Assembly: GCA_965226285.1 (NCBI GenBank)
Contig: CBDDCQ010000006.1
Coordinates: 1,116,001-1,180,000, forward strand
Direction of reading: 5' to 3'
Source: CBDDCQ01 sp965226285
GTDB taxonomy: Bacteria; Bacteroidota; Bacteroidia; Flavobacteriales; Ichthyobacteriaceae
Length of the DNA stretch: 64,000 nt
This document shows, in pieces, positions 25,686 to 33,833 of this stretch. The notes beneath the pieces are model-generated. The model did not search any database. It was not told where the DNA came from and worked only from the letters and a program-made list of their open reading frames with translations. The stretch's first letter is position 1. Every line of letters begins with the position of its first letter. The translations under genes were made by a program, and so were the position numbers.

Positions 25686-27563
25686 ATGAGACAAAAAAGG
25701 GATAAAATACCTACTCGAGATACCATTACTAGAGGGAACTTTCCCAGTTCTAAAAAAATATATGTACAGGGAAAAATTCACGACATTAAAGTAGGAATGC
25801 GTGAAATTGAATTATTGGACACTCGTGAACAACTCACGGGCAAGATGATAAAGAACCATCCTGTTACGGTGTATGATACTAGTGGACCCTATACTGATAT
25901 GAGTATAGATATAGATGTAAAAAAAGGTATTGATCGTATAAGAGAGCCTTGGATAGTAAGTAGAGGAGATGTAGAACAATTACAGAATATATCTTCTAAT
26001 TATGGGCAAGAACGCCTTCAGAATAAAAAGATTGATCATGTAAAGTTTCAGCATATATATAAGCCTTACAAAGCTAAAGCAAGCAAAAATGTGTCTCAAA
26101 TGCACTATGCCCGTAAAGGTATTATCACCCCCGAAATGGAATATGTAGCCATCAGAGAAAACCAAAGAGTAGAAGAAATGCGTGCTGCTATGACGGGAAA
26201 TATGGCACATCAACACAAAGGACACAGTTTTGGTGCCAATACTCCTAAAAGTTATATCACTCCTGAATTTGTGAGAGATGAAATATCCAGAGGTAGAGCA
26301 GTGCTTCCCAGTAATATCAATCACCCAGAGAGTGAGCCTATGATATTGGGGAGAAATTTTTTGGTGAAAATTAACGCAAATATTGGTAATTCTGCAGTAA
26401 CTTCTAGTATAGAGGAAGAGGTTGAAAAAGCGGTATGGGCATGTCGCTGGGGTGCCGATACCATTATGGATTTATCCACGGGTAAAAACATACACGAAAC
26501 CAGAGAGTGGATACTTAGAAACTCCCCCGTACCAGTCGGTACCGTACCTATTTACCAAGCCTTAGAAAAGGTAGGAGGTAGAGCAGAGGAACTCACTTGG
26601 GAAATTTTTAGAGATACCTTGATAGAACAAGCAGAGCAAGGAGTAGATTACTTTACTATTCACGCGGGAGTGAGGTTAGCTTATGTTCCTATGACGGCTC
26701 ATAGAATGACAGGTATTGTATCGCGAGGGGGTTCTATTATGGCTAAATGGTGCTTGGCTCATCACAAAGAGAGCTTTTTATATACTCATTTTGATGAGAT
26801 GGCAGAAATATTGAAATCTTATGATGTCGCCTTTTCATTGGGTGATGGGCTCCGCCCTGGTAGTATAGCCGATGCCAATGATAAAGCACAATTCGCTGAA
26901 TTGGAAACATTAGGAGAACTTACCAAAAAAGCATGGGATCAAGATGTACAGACCTTTATAGAAGGTCCAGGGCATATACCTATGCATCTGATTAAAGAAA
27001 ATATGGACAAGCAATTAAAAGCCTGTTCAGAAGCTCCGTTCTATACTCTAGGACCCCTTACCACAGATATTGCACCGGGATATGACCACATTACTTCGGG
27101 AATAGGAGCCGCTATGATAGGTTGGTTTGGTTGTGCTATGCTATGCTATGTCACCCCAAAAGAACATTTGGGCTTACCTGATAAAGATGATGTAAGGGAA
27201 GGAGTAATTACTTATAAATTGGCTGCTCACGCTGCCGATTTGGCAAAAGGACACCCCGGAGCTCAAATCAGGGATAATGCTTTGAGTAAAGCCCGATTTG
27301 AATTTAGATGGATGGACCAATTTAATCTATCCTTAGATCCCGAAAAAGCTAGAGAGTTTCACGATGAAACGCTACCTGCAGATAGTGCTAAAGTAGCTCA
27401 TTTCTGTTCTATGTGTGGTCCTCATTTCTGTTCTATGAAAATCTCTCAAGATGTAAGAAAATATGCTGAAGATAATAACCTCAATGAAGATGATGTCATA
27501 GAAAAAGGAATGCAAGAAAAATCCAAAGAATTTGTAGATGGGGGCAGCAAGATTTATGTATGA
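25686..27563 (+). CDS. thiC: Phosphomethylpyrimidine synthase
   Basis: This radical-SAM enzyme rearranges aminoimidazole ribotide into the pyrimidine half of thiamine. The 625-residue protein carries the C-terminal 4Fe-4S motif CSMCGPHFCSM, the SAM-radical site of this family. It also has long conserved blocks such as DLSTGKNIHETREWI, YFTIHAGVRL, SRGGSIMAKWCL and EGPGHIPMHLI. Length is normal. It lies in an operon with thiS only; the usual thiE, thiD, thiG and thiH partners do not follow. Confidence 0.97.
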   Translation: MRQKRDKIPTRDTITRGNFPSSKKIYVQGKIHDIKVGMREIELLDTREQLTGKMIKNHPVTVYDTSGPYTDMSIDIDVKKGIDRIREPWIVSRGDVEQLQNISSNYGQERLQNKKIDHVKFQHIYKPYKAKASKNVSQMHYARKGIITPEMEYVAIRENQRVEEMRAAMTGNMAHQHKGHSFGANTPKSYITPEFVRDEISRGRAVLPSNINHPESEPMILGRNFLVKINANIGNSAVTSSIEEEVEKAVWACRWGADTIMDLSTGKNIHETREWILRNSPVPVGTVPIYQALEKVGGRAEELTWEIFRDTLIEQAEQGVDYFTIHAGVRLAYVPMTAHRMTGIVSRGGSIMAKWCLAHHKESFLYTHFDEMAEILKSYDVAFSLGDGLRPGSIADANDKAQFAELETLGELTKKAWDQDVQTFIEGPGHIPMHLIKENMDKQLKACSEAPFYTLGPLTTDIAPGYDHITSGIGAAMIGWFGCAMLCYVTPKEHLGLPDKDDVREGVITYKLAAHAADLAKGHPGAQIRDNALSKARFEFRWMDQFNLSLDPEKAREFHDETLPADSAKVAHFCSMCGPHFCSMKISQDVRKYAEDNNLNEDDVIEKGMQEKSKEFVDGGSKIYV

Positions 27564-27656
27564 TAGATATCTTATTTAACGAGAGTAAACTTACTTGAAT
27601 AAAAACTTCACTTAATGAAGTTATGGTAACTTTAAACAAATTTTAAAAATATTATC

Positions 27657-27665
27657 TATCTTTGC
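27657..27665 (+). promoter_or_regulatory. Bacteroidetes-type -7 box
   Basis: TATCTTTGC lies 49 bases before the lipoprotein start at 27,715. Confidence 0.55.
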
Positions 27666-27714
27666 TGTGTTATTAAAAGATATCGTTTGGTATAATTTTA
27701 AATTATAATAAAAT

Positions 27715-29097
27715 ATGAGATATTTTGTGTTTTTATTTTTGTTGTTGTGTGCCTGTTCCAAAGGTGATGAAGAAAAGGACAATAATACTGCAAAAACGGT
27801 AGTTGATCTTACTAATCCTAATGATTTAAAATTATTAGGAAAAGATTATAAAGTTTCTTTAACTGTTGCCAAAGTTGAGGCTTTAAAAAAAGAATCCGAT
27901 TTTTTGGGTAGCATAACTGTTTTTGACCATCCATCGGGAAACAAGACAGGTACATACGCACAGGTGCACGATGTTCCACTTACGAATTATAAGTTTTTGT
28001 CAGATTTTTCAGTTGAGTTTTTAGTTGCTGCAATTACTAAAAAAGGAAAAAATTATACCTTGAAAAATTATGATTTATATTATGAAGATTTTTCAAAAAC
28101 AAAGACCCCCGAAGGACTCGCAAGCTCAAAAATTGAAAACGATCCAAGTAATGTAAAGATATTAGGAAGAAAAACTTCAATTCATTTTAACAAGAAGTTT
28201 TTAGTTGAAAGCGAGGGCAAATATATGAATCTTCGTAAAATGCGTCCATTAATATTATATGTAAAGGTCGGAGATTATTTAAGTAATGGAATACAATGCT
28301 TATTTATGGTTCTCAAATCAGGTTCTTTAAGAAAGATCCCTACTACCCCATCAGGAAAAATAGAAAATACAAGTAGTCCTTTCAAAGAAAATGGATTTCT
28401 GCAAAGAACTTCAGTGGTTTCAAAAGGATATAATATACCTATATTGATAGAAGATTTAAGCAAACAGAAAACAAATAAGAGAATACTACATGCTAAGAAT
28501 ATTTTAAAATATCTTTTAGATTCTTTCGATGAATCGATTTCAAAAAATATGTCAGAATCAAAGGCTTGCTTGGCATTTTTCTATGATAGCAAATGGAAAA
28601 ATAGACAAGAAAATAACCATAATAATTGGGCTTTGCATAATATTTTATTTCAAGATTTGTTCGCTACAGAGACCATGCCCGAACTACCTCCAAGAACTAG
28701 AGATGCCTCATTTGAAGAAATTTTACACCTAATACACGATTATAGTTTTATGGTAGAATCCGTTCAAAATAAAAATTCTAAATTTTACCAAATGCAAAAA
28801 ACACTTGATAGTCTCAACCGTAAGGCTATTTTAAAAGGAATTTATTACCCTAATGGAAAAAATTCAAAGATAACAGAGGCAGAATTAGATATAGAATCTT
28901 ATGATCAAGAATATTTAGCTTATGCGTTTTATGCTTATTATGATTTGAATTATGTGGGTTATACCAGTGAAGAGTATATACCTACTGACTACAATAGTAT
29001 AAAAGAGAAAGACCCTGAAATGGTGAATTTTTTTGAGAAATATTTTCCCAGTAGAGCAGACCTTAAGAAAAAATTTCCGGGCTATCCTTTAGAGTAA
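27715..29097 (+). CDS. Lipoprotein of unknown function
   Basis: A 460-residue protein with a short signal and lipobox LLCAC (Cys14), followed by a charged linker (SKGDEEKDNNTAKT). I do not recognise the mature part. It contains several lysine-rich, beta-like stretches in the N-terminal half. A more helical C-terminal half includes DASFEEILHLIHDYSFM and YLAYAFYAYYDLNYVGY. It sits between thiC and metH with its own promoter and a 22-base gap to metH. It could be a surface antigen of this lineage; no function is claimed. Confidence 0.75.
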   Translation: MRYFVFLFLLLCACSKGDEEKDNNTAKTVVDLTNPNDLKLLGKDYKVSLTVAKVEALKKESDFLGSITVFDHPSGNKTGTYAQVHDVPLTNYKFLSDFSVEFLVAAITKKGKNYTLKNYDLYYEDFSKTKTPEGLASSKIENDPSNVKILGRKTSIHFNKKFLVESEGKYMNLRKMRPLILYVKVGDYLSNGIQCLFMVLKSGSLRKIPTTPSGKIENTSSPFKENGFLQRTSVVSKGYNIPILIEDLSKQKTNKRILHAKNILKYLLDSFDESISKNMSESKACLAFFYDSKWKNRQENNHNNWALHNILFQDLFATETMPELPPRTRDASFEEILHLIHDYSFMVESVQNKNSKFYQMQKTLDSLNRKAILKGIYYPNGKNSKITEAELDIESYDQEYLAYAFYAYYDLNYVGYTSEEYIPTDYNSIKEKDPEMVNFFEKYFPSRADLKKKFPGYPLE

Positions 29098-29119
29098 ATA
29101 TTTTCAATTTAGTGGAAAT

Positions 29120-31774
29120 ATGAATAGGAAACCAATGAAATTATCAGGCTTAGAGCCTCTAGTGGTAACTTCTGAAAGTAACTTTATCAATGTAGGAGAG
29201 CGAACCAATGTAGCGGGTTCAAGGAAGTTCTTACGCCTTATCAAAAATAAGGAATATGAAGAGGCACTTTCTATTGCCAAAGAACAAGTAGAAGGTGGAG
29301 CTCAGGTGATAGATATCAATATGGATGATGGACTGATAAATGGTAAGGAAGCTATGGTGGAGTTCTTAAATCTGGTAGCTTCTGAACCCGATATATGTAG
29401 AGTACCTATAATGATAGACAGTTCTAAATGGGAGATTATAGAAGCTGGGCTAAAAGTAGTACAGGGAAAGAGTATTGTAAACTCTATCAGTATAAAAGTA
29501 GGTGAAGAAGAATTTATAAGGCAAGCTAAATACATTAAGAGGATGGGAGCTGCTGTGGTAGTGATGGCTTTTGATGAGCAAGGACAAGCCGACACCTACG
29601 AAAAGAGAATCCAAATGTGTAAACGCTCTTATAAGGTGTTGGTAGATAAAGCAAGTTTTCCCCCTGAAGATATTATATTTGACCCCAATATATTCCCTGT
29701 TGCTACGGGTATGGAAGAGCATCGTAAAAGTGCCATAGACTTCTTTAGGGCTACTCGATGGATTACAAACAATTTGCCTCATGCTCATGTGAGCGGAGGA
29801 GTGAGTAATGTATCTTTCTCCTTTAGGGGAAATAATGTAGTAAGGGAGGCGATGCATTCTGCTTTTTTGTATCACGCTATCAAAGAAGGTATGGACTTTG
29901 GTATTGTAAATCCATCTATGCTAGAAGTATATGACAGTATAGAACCCAAATTATTGGAACTGGTAGAAGATGTATTGCTTGATAGAAAAGTTGATGCTAC
30001 AGAAAAGCTCCTCGATTATGCAGAGAAAGTAAAAGGACAAGGAAAGAAAAAAGAAGCGGATCGTACTTGGCGAGAAAAGAGTGTAGAGGAAAGACTTACA
30101 TATTCTCTAGTAAAAGGCATTACTGATTACATAGATGAGGATACAGAAGAAGCACGGCAGAAATACCCTACTCCTATCGAGGTAATAGAGAAGCCACTAA
30201 TGGATGGTATGGGCGTAGTGGGAGATTTGTTTGGTGCGGGTAAAATGTTTTTACCTCAAGTGGTGAAATCTGCTAGAGTAATGAAGAAAGCAGTGGCTTA
30301 TTTACTCCCTTTTATAGAGGAAAATAAAGTGGCAGATAAAAGTATAGGAAAAGTACTACTCGCTACAGTGAAAGGTGATGTACACGATATTGGTAAAAAT
30401 ATTGTTGGGGTGATATTAGGGTGTAATAACTATCATATCATCGATATGGGTGTAATGGTACCACCCGAAAAAATCCTGCAAACGGCTATAGATGAAAAAG
30501 TAGATATTATAGGGCTTAGTGGACTGATTACTCCCTCATTAGATGAGATGGTATTTATAGCCAAAGAGATGAAAAGGATGAATTTAGATATTCCCTTGCT
30601 TATAGGGGGTGCTACTACATCTAAAGTGCATACTGCCGTAAAGATAGCCCCTGAATATGAAAAAGGCGTAATTCATGTATTAGATGCTTCCAAAAGTGTA
30701 CCTGTGGTAAGTAAATTACTCAATCGAGAAAAGGAAGATTTTTTGAAAGGAATTGCTACTGATTACGAAAAATCAAGGGCAAATTTCTTTAAGAAAAATA
30801 AAACTCGAAAACTCATACCTATACAAAAAGCTAGAGCCAATAAACTAAAGATAAATTGGGATGAGGTGCATATAACTCAACCTCAATTATTAGGAAACAA
30901 AGTTATCAAAGATATTAATCTGGCTCATGTGATCGATTTCTTTGATTGGTCTCCGTTCTTTTCTGTATGGGAATTGCAAGGAAAATTTCCACAAGTATTA
31001 CACCACAATATAAAGGGTAAGGAAGCTACTAAACTCTATAACGATGCTTTGGAAATGCTTCATGAGATAAATAAAAACAAATCTCTTAGTGTAAATGCTG
31101 TAATAGGTCTGTACCTTGCGAATACGGTAAATGATGACGATATAGAAATTTATGAGAATGGAGAGGTAAAAGCCACCTTTAGAACGCTTAGACAACAGAG
31201 TAAAAAGTCCCATGATATTGCCAATATGGCACTCGCTGACTTTGTAGCTCCAAAAGGTGTAAAACAGGACTATATGGGGTGCTTTTGTGTAACGGTACAT
31301 GGAGAAGACGAACTGGTAGAGCAATATGAATCTGATCAAGATATATATAAATCTATTATGCTCAAAGCCCTCGCCGATAGATTTGCTGAAGCTACTGCTG
31401 AAATGATGCACCAAAAGGTAAGAAAACATTATTGGGGCTATGCAAAAGAAGAAAATTTGGCTAATGAACAACTCATTAGAGAGAAGTATATTGGTATTCG
31501 TCCTGCTCCCGGTTACGCAGCTTGTCCCGACCATTCGGAGAAGAGGACTATCTTTGAAGTATTAAAAGCTCCTGAAACCATTAGCTGTAACCTTACAGAG
31601 GGTTTGTCTATGAACCCAGGTTCTTCGGTTTCTGGTTACTATTTTGCCAATGATTTTGCACGTTACTTTGGAGTAGCGGTTATAGACAAAGACCAAGTAC
31701 AAGACCTCGCCAATAGAAGAAATGTTTCGATAGAAGAGGTTGAAAAATGGATAAGACCTAATTTAGGATATTAG
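29120..31774 (+). CDS. metH: Cobalamin-dependent methionine synthase, without the homocysteine domain
   Basis: It transfers the methyl group of methyltetrahydrofolate through B12 to homocysteine. The 884-residue protein begins at the pterin-binding domain (NFINVGERTNVAGSRKF, residues about 20-270). The cap and B12-binding domain with KGDVHDIGKNIVG (the DxHxxG motif that ligates cobalt) follows, then the S-adenosylmethionine activation domain with RPAPGYAACPDHSEK. The N-terminal homocysteine-binding barrel of full-length MetH is missing; many Bacteroidetes encode it as a separate gene, which is not in this window. The start codon and leader look intact, so this is a split gene and not a truncation. 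Confidence 0.95.
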   Translation: MNRKPMKLSGLEPLVVTSESNFINVGERTNVAGSRKFLRLIKNKEYEEALSIAKEQVEGGAQVIDINMDDGLINGKEAMVEFLNLVASEPDICRVPIMIDSSKWEIIEAGLKVVQGKSIVNSISIKVGEEEFIRQAKYIKRMGAAVVVMAFDEQGQADTYEKRIQMCKRSYKVLVDKASFPPEDIIFDPNIFPVATGMEEHRKSAIDFFRATRWITNNLPHAHVSGGVSNVSFSFRGNNVVREAMHSAFLYHAIKEGMDFGIVNPSMLEVYDSIEPKLLELVEDVLLDRKVDATEKLLDYAEKVKGQGKKKEADRTWREKSVEERLTYSLVKGITDYIDEDTEEARQKYPTPIEVIEKPLMDGMGVVGDLFGAGKMFLPQVVKSARVMKKAVAYLLPFIEENKVADKSIGKVLLATVKGDVHDIGKNIVGVILGCNNYHIIDMGVMVPPEKILQTAIDEKVDIIGLSGLITPSLDEMVFIAKEMKRMNLDIPLLIGGATTSKVHTAVKIAPEYEKGVIHVLDASKSVPVVSKLLNREKEDFLKGIATDYEKSRANFFKKNKTRKLIPIQKARANKLKINWDEVHITQPQLLGNKVIKDINLAHVIDFFDWSPFFSVWELQGKFPQVLHHNIKGKEATKLYNDALEMLHEINKNKSLSVNAVIGLYLANTVNDDDIEIYENGEVKATFRTLRQQSKKSHDIANMALADFVAPKGVKQDYMGCFCVTVHGEDELVEQYESDQDIYKSIMLKALADRFAEATAEMMHQKVRKHYWGYAKEENLANEQLIREKYIGIRPAPGYAACPDHSEKRTIFEVLKAPETISCNLTEGLSMNPGSSVSGYYFANDFARYFGVAVIDKDQVQDLANRRNVSIEEVEKWIRPNLGY

Positions 31775-31779
31775 GCAGT

Positions 31780-32292
31780 TTATAACTTGCTCACAAAATT
31801 CTTCTTGAATTTAATAAAAGGGATCGTATTATATAAATCTTTATGGAAGAATACCAGCATGGGCTCCATGATTTTAGGTTCTAAAAAACCTGATATATTT
31901 TGAATTATAGATAAACTTTCATTTAGAAAAACAGTAGAGGGGTATCCCATTTTCCCTTTGAGTAAATAATAGGCTAACTCATGATAACCTCGGTTACCTT
32001 GACTTATATACTTATAGGTTTTTCCGTTAAATTTTATGGGCGTAGTCATTTCTGCATTAAATTTTATAGGGTAGTAGTTCTTGTTAATATAATCTGCAAT
32101 AACTTTGTTATCGTAAGTTTTTCTATCCATTACTTTGCACCACTGGCACCAATCAGTATATATATCTACAAGAAATTTTTTGGGTTGTTTTTTGTTTTTA
32201 GTGAAGGCTTCTTGAAAACTAAGCCATTTTACACTTTGAGCATTTAATGATACTCCCAAGAAAATAAAAGAGAGAAATATTAGCTTTTTCAT
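31780..32292 (-). CDS. Secreted thioredoxin-fold protein
   Basis: A 170-residue protein with a cleavable signal peptide (MKKLIFLSFIFLGVSLNAQ) and a thioredoxin-like domain (DUF255/thioredoxin_7 type). The redox motif is CQWC within VDIYTDWCQWCKVMD, and the cis-proline lies in GYPSTVFLNE. It is probably a periplasmic thiol-disulfide protein. It converges with metH (5-base gap between stops) and is transcribed alone. Confidence 0.88.
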   Translation of the reverse strand: MKKLIFLSFIFLGVSLNAQSVKWLSFQEAFTKNKKQPKKFLVDIYTDWCQWCKVMDRKTYDNKVIADYINKNYYPIKFNAEMTTPIKFNGKTYKYISQGNRGYHELAYYLLKGKMGYPSTVFLNESLSIIQNISGFLEPKIMEPMLVFFHKDLYNTIPFIKFKKNFVSKL

Positions 32293-32424
32293 AGTGTTTC
32301 TTTAAAACTTTATAAAATTTATAATGTAAAATAAAATCTTTGCAATATTATGTAAATTTTATCTTTTTAAGGTTATTTATTTTTAAATATTTTAATTTTT
32401 AAAGATTTAGATGAATTATTTTTG

Positions 32425-32433
32425 TAAATTTGC
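32425..32433 (+). promoter_or_regulatory. Bacteroidetes-type -7 box for rpsP-rimM
   Basis: TAAATTTGC lies 84 bases before the rpsP ATG, giving a leader of about 80 bases that may hold regulatory structure. Confidence 0.65.
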
Positions 32434-32517
32434 GCCCGTTATTTTATTATTAAACATGGTTAACAATTAGCGAGGGAGTGTAAACCTTTCGCTTGAAATA
32501 TATATTAAAAATTAATT

Positions 32518-33063
32518 ATGCCTGTAAAAATTAGATTACAAAGACATGGAAAAAAAGGGAGCCCTTTCTATCATGTAGTAGCAGCCGACTCTAGAGCTAA
32601 AAGAGATGGTAGATTTATAGAAAAATTAGGAATTTACAATCCTAATACCAATCCTGCAACTGTAGTACTTAATATAGATAAATCTGTAGATTGGTTAGAG
32701 AAGGGAGCTCAACCTACAGATACTGCTAGAAACATTTTGTCAGAGAAGGGAGTTATGCTTAAAAAACACTTAAATATGGGTGTAAAAAAAGGTGCTATGA
32801 CTGCTGAACAAGCTCGAGCTAAATTTGAGGCTTGGTCAACAGAAAAAGAATCCAAAATAAATAAGCAAGTAAATGAAATTCAAAAGGTTAAGGATGATGC
32901 TAAAGCAAAGTCATTAGCTGCTGAAAAGAAAATAAATGAGGATAGGATTGCCAAGCAGCTTTCAGAAAAAGTTGTACCAGAAAATCAAAGTGCTGATGTA
33001 AAGACTGAAACTACAGAGGCAAAAGAAGATACTGATCCATCTAAAACACAAGTTCAGGATTGA
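32518..33063 (+). CDS. rpsP: 30S ribosomal protein S16
   Basis: It is a small-subunit ribosomal protein. The first 85 or so residues are standard S16 (MPVKIRLQRHGKKGSPFYHV, VAADSRAKRDGRFIEKLGIYNP). The remaining roughly 95 residues are a charged, lysine/glutamate/alanine-rich extension ending in TETTEAKEDTDPSKTQVQD, a feature of Bacteroidetes S16. It is followed by rimM, the usual neighbour and 30S maturation factor. Confidence 0.96.
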   Translation: MPVKIRLQRHGKKGSPFYHVVAADSRAKRDGRFIEKLGIYNPNTNPATVVLNIDKSVDWLEKGAQPTDTARNILSEKGVMLKKHLNMGVKKGAMTAEQARAKFEAWSTEKESKINKQVNEIQKVKDDAKAKSLAAEKKINEDRIAKQLSEKVVPENQSADVKTETTEAKEDTDPSKTQVQD

Positions 33064-33108
33064 GCATCTGAGTAAATCATCTCGATGTATTGCGCTTGTT
33101 CTGTTAGT

Positions 33109-33633
33109 ATGAATAAGGATGAATGTTTTATTTTAGGAACAGTTGTAAAAAAATACAGTTTTAAGGGAGAGGTAATTATCAAGTTAGATACTGACCAACC
33201 TGAAATATTCAGTGGATTAGAATCAGTTTTGATAGAGAAATATTCAAAACTGATTCCTTTTTTTATAGAACGTATCAAAATTAAGCCCAATGGCTTTGTT
33301 CGTGTCAAGTTCCAAGGTATTGACTCCGAAGAAGAATCCCGTCATATCATTAGATCGTCTATTTATTTACCACAATCTTTTTTGCCGGTACTCGACAAAG
33401 ATAAATTCTATTTTCATGAAGTTTATGGTTTTACAGTAATAGATAAAAATAAAGGAAATATAGGCGTATTGTCCTCTATACTAGAATCCTCAGTTCAAAA
33501 CATCTTAAAGATAGATTTTAATGGCAAAGAAATTCTCGTTCCTTTGCACGATGATTTTATTGAAAAAATAGATAAAAAAAATAAAATTCTATATTTAAAA
33601 ATCCCTGAAGGGCTTGTAGATTTATATCTTTAA
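33109..33633 (+). CDS. rimM: 16S rRNA processing protein RimM
   Basis: It is a 30S subunit maturation factor that binds S19. I start it at the ATG at 33,109 (MNKDECFILGTVVKKYSFKG), because an ATG 24 bases earlier would add a Cys-rich stretch not typical of the family. The 174-residue protein has the RimM N-terminal barrel and a PRC-barrel C-terminal half (FYFHEVYGFTVIDKNKGNIGVL, EILVPLHDDFIEKID). Its last codons form one arm of the terminator hairpin at 33,601-33,675. Confidence 0.93.
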   Translation: MNKDECFILGTVVKKYSFKGEVIIKLDTDQPEIFSGLESVLIEKYSKLIPFFIERIKIKPNGFVRVKFQGIDSEEESRHIIRSSIYLPQSFLPVLDKDKFYFHEVYGFTVIDKNKGNIGVLSSILESSVQNILKIDFNGKEILVPLHDDFIEKIDKKNKILYLKIPEGLVDLYL

Positions 33634-33676
33634 AAGGTTTGTATTTAAAGGTATCATAAGCCCTTCAGGGATTTTT
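33601..33676 (+). terminator. Long-loop terminator overlapping the rimM end
   Basis: The arm ATCCCTGAAGGGCTT (33,601-33,615, inside rimM) pairs perfectly with AAGCCCTTCAGGGAT (33,658-33,672), followed by TTTT. The right arm with its flank recurs after the first and second repeat lipoprotein genes (36,810-36,824 and 39,820-39,834). Confidence 0.75.
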
Positions 33677-33765
33677 AAATTTAAATATAACTTTAATTTA
33701 TATTCTTTTTGCAAGTAATTAAGTAATTATATTGACACCTCAACATACTATATATTAAAAATTGC

Positions 33766-33796
33766 TTGTTTATAAAAATATAAGCATTATATTTGC
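33766..33796 (+). promoter_or_regulatory. Promoter of the first InlB-repeat lipoprotein
   Basis: A -33 TTG (33,766-33,768), a 19-base spacer and the -7 box TATATTTGC (33,788-33,796) fit the Bacteroidetes sigma-A promoter closely. Nearly identical promoters precede the two downstream paralogues. Confidence 0.8.
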
Positions 33797-33833
33797 TGAA
33801 AATTAATAAAAATTAAATAATTTAAAATTTGAT

